Source: JAKFXL01 sp947085765
GTDB taxonomy: Bacteria; Pseudomonadota; Gammaproteobacteria; Tenderiales; Tenderiaceae
Assembly (NCBI GenBank): GCA_947085765.1
Contig: CAMTXZ010000028.1
Location: 1 to 31,695, forward strand
Reading direction: 5' to 3'
Length of the DNA stretch: 31,695 nucleotides
Shown here: positions 1 through 7,886 of the stretch, piece after piece
Numbering within the stretch: position 1 is the stretch's first letter
Layout: each line of letters begins with the position of its first letter
Position numbers and translations under genes: made by a program
Notes under the pieces: generated by a model
Database searches by the model: none
What the model was told of the DNA's origin: nothing
The model's input: the letters and a program-made list of their open reading frames with translations, nothing else

Positions 1-2
1 TG

Positions 3-383
3 GGCGGGGTGTTCGGTTATCTGGTGGGCATGTTTGCCTTTGAACTCGTAGAACCTTGGCTGCATCAGTTTGGTTACTGGGATCGGTTTCAATCCGCCAT
101 AGAGTGGTTCACCAAGTGGGGGTTCTGGGTGGTGCTGTTGGCGGGCTTCTCACCTATTCCTTATAAGGTCTTCACCATTGCCTCTGGCGCAGTTGGTATG
201 GCGTTTGTCCCTTTTGTGCTGGCCTCCATTGTAGGACGCGGCGGCCGCTTTTTTCTGGTGGCGGGCCTGATCTGGTGGGGAGGGGAGCGGATGAACAATC
301 TATTGCGCCGCTATATTGACCGCCTGGGGTGGCTGTTTGTCATTTTGGCTCTTGTGCTTTATCTTGTTGTGACAGTTAAATAA
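3..383 (+). CDS. yqaA: YqaA/DedA-family membrane protein, 5' end cut by the window
   Basis: Inner-membrane protein of the SNARE-associated/DedA (YqaA) type. The reading frame is open from the first bases, so the real start lies upstream of the window; a GTG at 9 is only an internal codon. About 126 residues of a family that is usually near 190 are present. The conserved part around FSPIPYKVFTIASG is visible, with hydrophobic segments before and after it and a C-terminal membrane helix ending in VVTVK. In Pseudomonas and relatives a gene of this family sits just before nlpD-rpoS, downstream of surE and pcm, which matches this position. The exact transport or lipid-related role is not known from sequence. 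Confidence 0.82.
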   Translation, partial: GGVFGYLVGMFAFELVEPWLHQFGYWDRFQSAIEWFTKWGFWVVLLAGFSPIPYKVFTIASGAVGMAFVPFVLASIVGRGGRFFLVAGLIWWGGERMNNLLRRYIDRLGWLFVILALVLYLVVTVK

Positions 384-411
384 CTACGAGTAGTTCCAAC
401 CCCCTGTGTTG

Positions 412-1140
412 ATGTACAAACGGCTGAAAGCAAACGCCATTCCAGGCTCGTTGATTGGGCTGGTACTTCTATGCGCGGGTTGTGGCAGTCACGTCTATCA
501 TCAAGTCCGTCCGGACGATACCCTCTACTCCATCGGTTGGCGTTACGGCCAGGATTACCGTCAGATCGCCTCCTGGAACGGCATTGCATCGCCCTATGTG
601 ATTCATCAGGGGGATTGGTTGCGTGTGGCGCCACCGCGTAACCAGGCAGTGGTACGTTCGCTGACAACGGTAGATCCCCCCAAAAGTGTTTACGTTACGC
701 CATCTGCTCCTGCCACTGTGGTGGCAACACCTAAACAACACATACAGGTAAAGCCTGAACCTATCTCGCGTGATGAAGTGACATGGTTGTGGCCAGCTAA
801 AGGACGTGTGGTTGAAAAGTTTAATCTCAACTCTCCCGCCAACCAGGGTATAGACATCAGCGCACCATTAGGCGCGCCTGTCTACGCCGCCGCTGCTGGC
901 AAGGTGGTTTATAGCGGCAATGGTCTGAAGGGTTACGGTAATCTTGTGATCATTAAACACAATGATAAGTATCTGAGTGCCTATGGCCACAATCAACGGA
1001 TTCTGGTGACAGAGGGGGCGATGGTAGCCCAAGGTGACGTGATTGCCCGTGTTGGCGATAGTGAGGCGGAACGGGTGCAACTCCATTTCCAGATTCGCAT
1101 CGATGGCAAGCCTGTTGACCCACTCCATTATCTTCCGTAA
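412..1140 (+). CDS. nlpD: NlpD-type lipoprotein, LysM plus degenerate LytM/M23 domain
   Basis: Murein hydrolase activator of the NlpD/EnvC class, which turns on the periplasmic amidase AmiC at the division septum. I chose ATG 412 over in-frame GTG 406 and TTG 409. An N-terminal hydrophobic stretch ends in LLCAGC, a plausible lipobox. A LysM domain follows (VRPDDTLYSIGWRYG to WLRVAPP, about residues 30-75), then a linker, then an M23 domain from about residue 130 to the end. The zinc ligands of active LytM enzymes are missing: HxxxD reads NQGID and the HxH motif reads QLHFQ, as expected for an activator rather than an enzyme. The gene lies 22 bp after the yqaA-like gene and 123 bp before rpoS. 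In Escherichia coli the main rpoS promoter lies inside nlpD; I could not confirm one here. Confidence 0.93.
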   Translation: MYKRLKANAIPGSLIGLVLLCAGCGSHVYHQVRPDDTLYSIGWRYGQDYRQIASWNGIASPYVIHQGDWLRVAPPRNQAVVRSLTTVDPPKSVYVTPSAPATVVATPKQHIQVKPEPISRDEVTWLWPAKGRVVEKFNLNSPANQGIDISAPLGAPVYAAAAGKVVYSGNGLKGYGNLVIIKHNDKYLSAYGHNQRILVTEGAMVAQGDVIARVGDSEAERVQLHFQIRIDGKPVDPLHYLP

Positions 1141-1167
1141 ATTGATTTATAGTCTGCTGCGGCGACT

Positions 1168-1186
1168 GTTTAACAAGAGGTTAAAC
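1168..1186 (+). promoter_or_regulatory. Hairpin in the nlpD-rpoS spacer
   Basis: Perfect inverted repeat GTTTAAC-AAGAG-GTTAAAC, followed by an AT-rich stretch. It lies in the 123-nt spacer that would be part of the rpoS leader. There is no run of T after it, so it is a leader structure rather than a clear terminator. Its function is inference. Confidence 0.4.
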
Positions 1187-1263
1187 TTTAGAGGTTAAGG
1201 TGTATTTGGGTAGTCTGTAGAGTCCTAAACAAATGAGTCATATATGGATGGGGAGTCTTAGTT

Positions 1264-2289
1264 GTGGGTAATAATACGCAAGATAAAGATAGTCATGGAA
1301 TGACTGCTGATAGTGGCGAAGATGTAAATGAGATCAATAGAGAATCTCTGGCTGATGATGACGCGGATGAAGATGAGCTTCATGCAGCCGTCGATCTTGA
1401 ATCAGATAAGACTGCGAAGGCCGCAGTCGATGAGAAGGCCTCATGGCACACAATGGAAACTAGCATTGATGCCACCCGCATATACCTTAATGAAATAGGT
1501 TTTTCACCCTTGCTCTCTGCCGAAGAGGAGGTTCACTTTTCCCGCCTAGCGCTAAAGGGTGACGAGGCAGCGCGCAAACGCATGATCGAAAGCAATCTGC
1601 GACTCGTGGTGAAGATCGCACGCTACTACATGAATCGTGGTCTCGCATTTCTGGATCTGATTGAAGAGGGCAACCTTGGTTTGATCCACTCGGTCGAAAA
1701 ATTTGACCCTGAACTCGGCTACCGATTTTCTACCTACGCCACCTGGTGGATTCGTCAGACAATCGAACGTGCGCTGATGAACCAAACACGCACCATCCGC
1801 CTGCCGGTTCATGTTGTTAAGCAGATTAATAGCTATCAGAAAACGGCTCGTCGTCTGGCTCAGAGTATGGATCATGAGCCGAGTCCGGAAGAGGTGGCTG
1901 CCAAGTTGGATCTGCCACTTAAGGATGTGCAGAACATTCTCGGCCTTAGCGAGCAGCTCTCAATGCTGGATACCTCTAATCTGGATAAGGATAAGTTACT
2001 CCAGGAGGTCATTGCCGACGAGCGTCAGTCCGACCCTTCCACACTATTGCAGACGGAAGAGGTTCATATCTGTCTCACCGAATGGTTATCACAGCTCAAT
2101 GAAAAACAGCGCCAGGTAGTGGAACAGCGTTTTGGCCTCAACGGTGACGATGCCGCCACTCTCGAAGAGGTCGGTGCGCGTATTGGCGTTACCCGCGAAC
2201 GGGTCCGTCAGATTCAGGTTGAAGCGCTAAAAAAATTACGTAAGATCATGGAGACGGAAGGGGTTTCCGGCGAACAGTTACTCGGATGA
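1264..2289 (+). CDS. rpoS: RNA polymerase sigma factor RpoS
   Basis: Stationary-phase and general stress sigma factor (sigma-38). The GTG start at 1264 is preceded by GGGGAG at 1250-1255, 8 nt away; the ATG at 1244 runs into a stop. Domains in order: an acidic, poorly conserved N-terminus (about 1-65); region 1.2 with DATRIYLNEIGFSPLLSAEE; region 2 with ESNLRLVVKIARYY, FLDLIEEGNLGL and YRFSTYATWWIRQTIERAL (core binding and -10 recognition); region 3; and region 4 with the -35-binding helix-turn-helix EEVGARIGVTRERVRQIQVE. At 341 aa it is slightly longer than the 330-aa enterobacterial protein because of the acidic N-terminal extension. It follows nlpD and ends in a strong terminator. Confidence 0.97.
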   Translation: MGNNTQDKDSHGMTADSGEDVNEINRESLADDDADEDELHAAVDLESDKTAKAAVDEKASWHTMETSIDATRIYLNEIGFSPLLSAEEEVHFSRLALKGDEAARKRMIESNLRLVVKIARYYMNRGLAFLDLIEEGNLGLIHSVEKFDPELGYRFSTYATWWIRQTIERALMNQTRTIRLPVHVVKQINSYQKTARRLAQSMDHEPSPEEVAAKLDLPLKDVQNILGLSEQLSMLDTSNLDKDKLLQEVIADERQSDPSTLLQTEEVHICLTEWLSQLNEKQRQVVEQRFGLNGDDAATLEEVGARIGVTRERVRQIQVEALKKLRKIMETEGVSGEQLLG

Positions 2290-2298
2290 TCTCTGTTT

Positions 2299-2331
2299 GG
2301 GGCGCGCCAATTGTTCAGGCGCGCCCCTTTT
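2299..2331 (+). terminator. rpoS intrinsic terminator
   Basis: A perfect 10-bp stem GGGGCGCGCC (2299-2308) and GGCGCGCCCC (2318-2327) with a 9-nt loop, followed by TTTT. It lies 10 bp after the rpoS stop codon. Confidence 0.92.
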
Positions 2332-2416
2332 CTATACCGCAAGGCCAACACTGGATCGTGCGCCTGGAAGGGCGCGAATCAAACTCTTAAGCGACATAAC
2401 AGAGGCGTAGAGTGAG

Positions 2417-3421
2417 ATGAAAATTGCCATTTGTAGTGCTCAATCTTATGATCGTGAATTTTTAATAGCGGCCAATGCCAACTTCAATCATGAACTGGTA
2501 TTTTTCGATGCACACTTGTCTGAAGAGACAGTGCAGCTCTTCAGCGGCTTTTCCGTCGTCTGTGTATTTGTAAATGACATTTTAAATGATAGTGTGCTGC
2601 AAACCATGGCTAGCCATGGCTTGCGTCTGATCGCACTACGTTGCGCGGGTTTTAACAATGTTGATATACCCGCAGCAGAAAAACATGGAATCCGGGTAGT
2701 GCGTGTGCCCGGCTATTCGCCGAACTCGGTGGCCGAACATACACTGGCACTGATGCTTACACTCAATCGAAAAACACATCGCGCCTTTAATCGCATCCGT
2801 GATGGAAATTTTTCCCTCGAAGGGTTGCTGGGTTTTGAATTACATAGCCAAACTGTCGGCATCATCGGCACCGGACGTATCGGCCAGGCAGTAGCGCAAA
2901 TTCTGGCTGGATTCGGTTGCCGCCTGTTGGCCTATGATGTGGCTCCAGACGATCAATGTAAGGCGTTGGGAGTCAATTACGTAGAGCTTGCCGAACTCTA
3001 TCGCCAGAGCGATATCATTACACTGCATTGCCCACTCAACCAACAGACCCATCACCTGATTGACGCCACTGCGTTGAGTCAGATGAAACGTGGTGTCATG
3101 CTCATCAATACCAGTCGTGGTGGTGTGGTGGATACAAGCGCACTGGTCGCCGCACTTAAATCCGGTCACATCGGATATCTTGGACTGGATGTATATGAAC
3201 AGGAAGGCGATCTCTTCTTCCATGATCTATCGAATCAGGTGATACAGGATGATGTCTTTCAACGCTTGCTGACATTCCCTAATGTGCTGATCACCGGGCA
3301 TCAGGGGTTTTTCACCCGAGAGGCAATGTCAAATATTGCCCAAACCACATTGCAAAACATCAGCCTGTTTGAAGAGACAGGGCAGTATCAAAATGAAGTG
3401 ACCATGGCATTGATTAACTGA
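2417..3421 (+). CDS. ldhA: D-lactate dehydrogenase, NAD-dependent
   Basis: Reduces pyruvate to D-lactate with NADH in the cytoplasm; a fermentative redox outlet. It is 334 aa, typical for LdhA of the D-2-hydroxyacid dehydrogenase family. The NAD-binding Rossmann motif GTGRIG is at about residues 151-156. Catalytic residues are visible: Arg234 in NTSRGG, Glu261 in DVYEQE and His295 in GHQGFFT. The LdhA-type signature GDLFFHDLSN is present and separates it from other hydroxyacid dehydrogenases. The ATG has a weak purine-rich site (GAGTGAG) just upstream. It stands alone after the rpoS terminator and has no obvious terminator of its own. Confidence 0.95.
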   Translation: MKIAICSAQSYDREFLIAANANFNHELVFFDAHLSEETVQLFSGFSVVCVFVNDILNDSVLQTMASHGLRLIALRCAGFNNVDIPAAEKHGIRVVRVPGYSPNSVAEHTLALMLTLNRKTHRAFNRIRDGNFSLEGLLGFELHSQTVGIIGTGRIGQAVAQILAGFGCRLLAYDVAPDDQCKALGVNYVELAELYRQSDIITLHCPLNQQTHHLIDATALSQMKRGVMLINTSRGGVVDTSALVAALKSGHIGYLGLDVYEQEGDLFFHDLSNQVIQDDVFQRLLTFPNVLITGHQGFFTREAMSNIAQTTLQNISLFEETGQYQNEVTMALIN

Positions 3422-3716
3422 AAGCAGCCGTGACTGCTGCTGTGAATATAGATACATGGAGTTTTTCATATAACGTTTTGATCACTTGAACAGCCTCAGC
3501 ATCATATGCCAGTCTACATTGTGCAGGTTTTGTTCTGTTGTTGAATTAGATAGACGTTGGTCTGTTCTGTAAAAATCAAGCGACAGTATTGTAATTCTGG
3601 CTCGATTTCCCCCGGGCTTATATGCTCTTTTGTGGAGAGTCATACACCTCCTCACTATTGATCAGCGCATGTATAATCACGTGAAGGCATGAGAGTAATA
3701 AAACTTATGGTGAAGC
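3422..3716. other. Intergenic region, ldhA to yfiM-like gene
   Basis: About 295 bp without a coding frame I would defend. A TATAAT at 3672-3677 is 40 bp before the next gene and could be its -10 box, but no good -35 box lies at the right spacing. A short GCAG/CTGC pairing just after the ldhA stop is too weak to call a terminator. Confidence 0.4.
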
Positions 3717-4061
3717 GTGAACGTTATCCGGGGAATTAAATACTCGATACTCATCATGGCACTACTCCTCAGCGGTTGCGCGCCAATCCCGGTGCGCCAT
3801 GACCCATGGTCCAGTCCAGACAAGGCCCTTCATTTTGGCGCCTCTGCTGTGATTGCTGCTGCCGCGGCACAGAGTGCCAAGAACCATGAGCATAGCGACT
3901 GCAAGGCATTTCGTATTGGTTTTGTCATGTCGTCTGGAGTGGGCGTCGCAAAGGAGCTTGCTGATGAAAATATTCGTCATGTGGGCTGGAGCTGGCGCGA
4001 TCTGGTAATGGATGTTCTTGGGGCAGCGGCAGGGAGCTGGATTGTGGCACCCTGCCGGTAG
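3717..4061 (+). CDS. yfiM: YfiM-type small lipoprotein
   Basis: Predicted 114-aa lipoprotein of unknown function. The N-terminal helix ends in the lipobox LLLSGC, giving a mature protein that starts at Cys21. The rest follows the YfiM family pattern: DPWSSPDKALHF, an Ala-rich helix, GVAKELADE and GWSWRDLVMDVLGAAAG. The conserved DKAxHF and KEL motifs recall small membrane-linked proteins but no enzyme activity is known. The start is GTG at 3717; the ATG at 3707 is in another frame and soon stops. No strong ribosome binding site is seen. It appears to be a single-gene unit. Confidence 0.8.
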   Translation: MNVIRGIKYSILIMALLLSGCAPIPVRHDPWSSPDKALHFGASAVIAAAAAQSAKNHEHSDCKAFRIGFVMSSGVGVAKELADENIRHVGWSWRDLVMDVLGAAAGSWIVAPCR

Positions 4062-4212
4062 TCAACCCATGCTGATCGCCCCCAGAGATTACACGCACTG
4101 ACTATGTGCGTATGAATGAAACGCTATAGCGGCGATATACAATATCAATTCGTAATTCCCGACTACTAGAGTCAATAATCCCTGCTGATGTTCAATGAGG
4201 CGGGAGAGCAAC

Positions 4213-4959
4213 ATGGAGTCTGATGATGCGGCCAGACCGCAAGAAGATGGTAATAACAATATTCCGCTGTTGCCTGAGCAAGATGATGTCAGAGAGAGTA
4301 GGCATGAGTATCAGCTACCCCTTTCAAATCAAAAACGTCGACTCTCCCTGCTGCTGAGATCGTTGTGGGGGAGGGGTTTTACCCTCGAGGAGCTACCCGA
4401 TGCCAGGCAGTCGCAACTACGCCACGGGGTGCTCTGTCTTCCGGCGCATATTTATTGCAGCGATGATGTCCATGGCATCGCCCTCTATCGCGCCATGGCG
4501 CTCCATATGGCAGCCCATCTCACCTATACCCAAAACTGGTCGCATCGCGACACCGACTTCACCCCCATGCAGCGATATCTGATCGAGATGGTGGAGGATG
4601 CCCGGGTAGAGCAGAACATCATTCATTACTATCCCGGATTTAAAAAGCTTTGGTCTCACTTCATCAGTGCATCCAGCACGCATCCCATCACCCACTCAAT
4701 AGAACCCCTGCTCAAACAGATTACCCAAACCCTGCTCAACAAAAACAGCAAAATAGATGATGAAGAGATCTCGGCATGGGCGACAAGATTTCATCAGTCG
4801 ATCATCTTCAATCGCAACAACTCATCGCTCTCTGTGCAGTTAGGAATAGAACTGCACAACATCCTGGTAGCGCGCAAAGCACTGCATGGCATCGAACTGA
4901 AAAAACTTCCGCGTCTTCCTTATCGGGATGATGGTTTTTTTTGTGGGGGAGGGGAGTAG
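4213..4959 (+). CDS. NorD/CbbO-like N-terminal domain protein lacking the VWA domain
   Basis: Resembles the N-terminal half of NorD/CbbO-type proteins, partners of MoxR-like AAA+ ATPases that activate metalloenzymes. I chose ATG 4213 because GGGAG at 4202-4206 lies 6 nt before it; ATG 4195 is the longer option. Family-like segments include ALYRAMALHMAAHL, MQRYLIEMVEDARVEQ and YYPGFKKLW. Family members are usually 600 aa or more and end in a von Willebrand A domain with a DxSxS metal site. Here the frame stops after 248 residues at YRDD followed by a T8 tract and a G-rich stretch. No VWA sequence follows in any frame and no MoxR gene is nearby, so this is probably a gene remnant. The family call rests on my recognition of the pattern and is moderate. 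Confidence 0.6.
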   Translation: MESDDAARPQEDGNNNIPLLPEQDDVRESRHEYQLPLSNQKRRLSLLLRSLWGRGFTLEELPDARQSQLRHGVLCLPAHIYCSDDVHGIALYRAMALHMAAHLTYTQNWSHRDTDFTPMQRYLIEMVEDARVEQNIIHYYPGFKKLWSHFISASSTHPITHSIEPLLKQITQTLLNKNSKIDDEEISAWATRFHQSIIFNRNNSSLSVQLGIELHNILVARKALHGIELKKLPRLPYRDDGFFCGGGE

Positions 4960-5059
4960 GGCGTAACAGGTAAAATGTATTGCGTCGGATGAGCTAGAAC
5001 TGGGAACACGAGCGATGCGCTTTTTGCCTCAGCTTATCCTATGGATCTGCTCCTTGTAT

Positions 5060-5150
5060 GTAGGTTGGGAAGAGCGGTTTTTGCGAGGCCCAACAGCGGA
5101 GTATCTATTGGTTCCAGCTGTTGGGCTTCATTTCATTCAGCCCAACCTAC
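5060..5150. repeat. GTAGG-bounded nested inverted repeat
   Basis: Outer arms GTAGGTTGGG (5060-5069) and CCCAACCTAC (5141-5150); inner arms GCCCAACAGC (5088-5097) and GCTGTTGGGC (5117-5126). This is a REP/MITE-like palindromic unit in the gap after the NorD-like fragment. The rest of the stretch from 4960 to 5196 shows no gene. Confidence 0.75.
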
Positions 5151-5196
5151 GAGCTCCGGCGGGTTGAGAATGGATAAGGCAGAGTAGCAGAACTTA

Positions 5197-5502
5197 TTAA
5201 ACCGTGGTCTGTCCCGAATGGCACTCCAGATTAGGCAACTCTTTAATCATCTGGGCAAACATCGGCCACGCCGACTAGAACCGCCACGAAGCCGCCATCA
5301 CATAGGCAACCAGCTTGCTATCAAGCCGCGCGACAAACAGCCCCTGCTCATCATTGATCAGATCCGTCAGCTGCTCCCTGGTAAAGGCAGTCGTCACAAA
5401 ACCATCCTTCTTATCCTCATCAAGAATGTAATCGATCTGGTATCGATAGTGAAGCGCCAGCACATCATCAATGTCTGCTAACTCAGCTATTGTTAACTTC
5501 AT
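5197..5502 (-). pseudogene. GNAT acetyltransferase pseudogene with in-frame amber stop
   Basis: The start is ATG at 5502, with AGGA at 5511-5514 in good position. The first 75 codons read as the N-terminus of a GNAT N-acetyltransferase (MKLTIAELADIDDVLALHYR, then a stretch with DEDKKDGF and VAYVMAASWRF). The frame stops at TAG, 5277-5275, but continues beyond it as SAWPMFAQMIKELPNLEC, which fits the family if TAG replaced TGG. It ends for good at TAA (5199-5197) after about 101 codons, before the acetyl-CoA-binding core. The gene therefore carries both a nonsense codon and a missing C-terminal part. It sits between two palindromic repeats, which may mark the deletion. Confidence 0.7.
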
Positions 5503-5572
5503 TTGATATGTCCTGCTATTGATGTTTGATGATGCAGAAAAATTTCTTTCTGAAATAGGATGTGTCAAACAA

Positions 5573-5614
5573 GCTCGTAGGTCCGATTAGCGCAACGTAA
5601 TCGGACCTGCGAGC
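5573..5614. repeat. Hairpin repeat, GTAGGTCCGATTA type
   Basis: A 17-bp arm at 5573-5589 and its complement at 5598-5614, with one G:U-type mismatch and the loop GCGCAACG. The stem plus GCGCAACG loop is typical of REP-like palindromes in gammaproteobacteria. Confidence 0.8.
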
Positions 5615-5683
5615 TCGGCTAATGCGACAGAACCACAAACACGTCCTTAGCCAGCTAAGTTGACAGTACCGGCCGGGTAGCCC

Positions 5684-7528
5684 CTACCTGCCATGACCCT
5701 CCCCGACGTCTTTCTCCAAGTCTGCCAATACTTTTGCGTAAAGTGACCAACAGGGAATCGGCATCTTATGCACCAGTTTCGGTGAGCCTCCGCGTGGGGC
5801 ACCCTGATAATGCCATTCAATTCTTCTGGGTTCCTTAAGGTGGACTTTGTATTCTCCAGTCCAGAGAACGAGTCCATTCTGTATGGGTTGGTCGCTACCA
5901 ACGGCGAGGGTTCCGTCTACACACGGCCACAAACTTCTCACGTTAAACCCGTCTTCCCAACCCGTCTTGAACGTAATCCACGCGGGGCTGCTGGGGTTGC
6001 CATTTTTGCGTTCTATGGACGCCTTTATGACCGAGGCATGCGTAGCACACGCGAGGCCCTCCGTTCCGAATACCCATAAAAAGTGCGGATCGACTTCGAT
6101 ACCTTTGTATTCGCCCCATGGAGATGGCACATCTCTCCAATCGTTATTAAACTCGACCCAGATGTTTCCGTTACCGCTATATCCTCCATAAATGAGCTCG
6201 TACACGCCGGGGGATACTCCTGCCGCGTCAGCATCATCGGGCAAAGATCGTGCGGCATCGTATATCAGAGCACGAATATGCCGAAGCCCGCCTGCGGTAG
6301 GAGGCTCCCAGTTAACTCTTTCGACCTTGTTGTTGGAGTCAACCAAGTGAATATTCACATAGTGATTATTTCCCGAGTGTGCCGTGTAAACTCTGAGCGT
6401 TGTTGGGTCAGCCACGTCCGGGAACGCCCATACGTTGACACAGTCAAGAAATCGCCTTGTCCCTTGTCCTTGTAGGCTGGAATAATCATGACCGTCTGTC
6501 ATCAACGGCTGGCCGTCGTAAAGATCGCCCGTAAACGAATCCACCTGATGGCGCACTATCATTTTTGGTTTATGCACCCACGCAATCAGGTCGTATCGTG
6601 GGGTCGGTGATCCCAATTGTGCCCTGGGCAGGTGAATTGAGAAGTTCTCCATCCAACTGGTGTTTTTCTTGTAATCCCACGGGATATTACCTTTTCGCCC
6701 GAGAGCAACGTAAAGTACATTGCCAAAATTCGCCCAGGCCTGCATCATCACGTACATCCCCCGCTCTTGAGCTGCGGGCTTGATTAATCGCAGGTATTTC
6801 AAGAAGAGTTCCTGACGAGCTGGGAGGTACACCAGCATTTCCCCCTTCTCAACCCCTTGTTTAGTGGATGGCTTCGCAACGGTTAGTACAGCGCATCGCA
6901 CCAACTGGAGCCATACCATGCATGTTTTCTCCAACACTTGGTCCCAGTGGGGTACCGACTGCTTATCCTCTTGCGTTAGCCACTGCCATGCGTCGTCAAT
7001 TGCTTTAATTTCCGTTCCGTGCTGCAAATTAAGCGGTTTGTAATTAGTGCTGTGGTTCTGGATGGTGTCGCTTAAAACCCAAATTTGATCCGCGGCGGTA
7101 CCGAGAGCACGCAATTTCTCGTCGGCCAGGAATTTATTAAGAAGTTCTTCAATTTGATCCTTCAGATTTGGGGGCTTCGGGAGGAACTCGGCTAGGATCA
7201 TTGAGATCATGCCAGTCAGCGCTGAAAATACGGGGCCCAAAGGTCCTAGCAGCGGTCCCGCCATAGCTACAATTCCGGCGAAGATATCTAACGACGCGAT
7301 GCTTATGGCAATTGGGTCGCCGTCTTTACCCAGTTTTATCACGTCGATCACGCCCCTCGTCAGACTGGGCAGCCCCTTATTAAAAGCATCCGCATACTCC
7401 TTGGCTTTGTCCGGTTCTTTTTTTATCGCCGCGAGTATCTTTTCCCGTTCACCCTTTGCAATGAGGTGATTGATTTCCAAGAGATCCAGTTGGTCCGAGA
7501 TGAGTTCCAGTTGGTTTTGTAAGGGCAT
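5684..7528 (-). CDS. Large orphan protein with pore-former-like N-terminal hydrophobic segment
   Basis: A 614-aa protein I cannot assign to a named family. ATG 7528 is preceded by AAGGAA about 8 nt upstream. There is no signal peptide. Residues about 1-65 are charged helices. Residues about 73-116 are long and hydrophobic with Gly/Pro turns (SLDIFAGIVAMAGPLLGPLG, then FSALTGMISMILAEFLPKPP), followed by an amphipathic stretch (LKDQIEELLNKFL). This layout, a helical bundle with a buried hydrophobic hairpin and then a long Trp- and Gly-rich probable beta region, recalls Cry/delta-endotoxin-like pore-forming toxins. The C-terminal 250 residues include LRVYTAHSGNNHYVNIHLVD and VYELIYGGYSGNGNIWVEFN, which look like beta-sandwich strands. 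It is monocistronic, flanked by repeats, a pseudogene and an IS30 element. The toxin idea is inference. Confidence 0.72.
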   Translation of the reverse strand: MPLQNQLELISDQLDLLEINHLIAKGEREKILAAIKKEPDKAKEYADAFNKGLPSLTRGVIDVIKLGKDGDPIAISIASLDIFAGIVAMAGPLLGPLGPVFSALTGMISMILAEFLPKPPNLKDQIEELLNKFLADEKLRALGTAADQIWVLSDTIQNHSTNYKPLNLQHGTEIKAIDDAWQWLTQEDKQSVPHWDQVLEKTCMVWLQLVRCAVLTVAKPSTKQGVEKGEMLVYLPARQELFLKYLRLIKPAAQERGMYVMMQAWANFGNVLYVALGRKGNIPWDYKKNTSWMENFSIHLPRAQLGSPTPRYDLIAWVHKPKMIVRHQVDSFTGDLYDGQPLMTDGHDYSSLQGQGTRRFLDCVNVWAFPDVADPTTLRVYTAHSGNNHYVNIHLVDSNNKVERVNWEPPTAGGLRHIRALIYDAARSLPDDADAAGVSPGVYELIYGGYSGNGNIWVEFNNDWRDVPSPWGEYKGIEVDPHFLWVFGTEGLACATHASVIKASIERKNGNPSSPAWITFKTGWEDGFNVRSLWPCVDGTLAVGSDQPIQNGLVLWTGEYKVHLKEPRRIEWHYQGAPRGGSPKLVHKMPIPCWSLYAKVLADLEKDVGEGHGR

Positions 7529-7677
7529 ATAACAGATTCCTTTATTTATTTATTAACTAATTATTTAGCGGTTCCTGAGTGTATAAATGATACTAAATGC
7601 AGTTCTGTCACATTAGCTCAGCGCCATCAAAATTTAGCTTATCCTGAACGCATATAAATGGATAAATATTAAATAGC

Positions 7678-7702
7678 GTAATAGGCAGAATCTGCCTATT
7701 AC
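7678..7702. promoter_or_regulatory. 25-bp perfect palindrome upstream of the 614-aa gene
   Basis: Arms GTAATAGGCAGA and TCTGCCTATTAC around a single central A. It lies 150 bp upstream of the 614-aa gene's start. The near-zero spacing suits a dimeric protein-binding operator better than an RNA hairpin, although a hairpin with a 5-nt loop is possible. Its role is unknown. Confidence 0.5.
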
Positions 7703-7796
7703 ATCCACTTGTTTCATTTCAGACACTATGACAAGTTGCCAGATGGCGGTCAATGGTGAGGTTTCAATGGCGGGGCGTTACCCCATTCTTGAAGCT

Positions 7797-7824
7797 TTGA
7801 CATGCTATACAGAAAACATATAAA
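7797..7824 (+). promoter_or_regulatory. Near-consensus sigma-70 promoter, antisense to the 111-aa gene
   Basis: TTGACA (7797-7802), a 16-bp spacer, and TATAAA (7819-7824). It points right, into the 3' end of the minus-strand gene at 7887-8222, and no convincing + strand gene follows. The 7529-7886 gap otherwise holds only AT-rich sequence and the palindrome at 7678. Confidence 0.45.
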
Positions 7825-7886
7825 CCCAGCTAAGGGTGTGATGGAGTGGGTCAGCGCAACAAGCATTACATTAAGAGACGATTACA

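Noticed and set aside
5218..5481. 87-aa + strand frame opposite the GNAT pseudogene
   Set aside because: It is the complement of recognisable GNAT codons, with no independent support.
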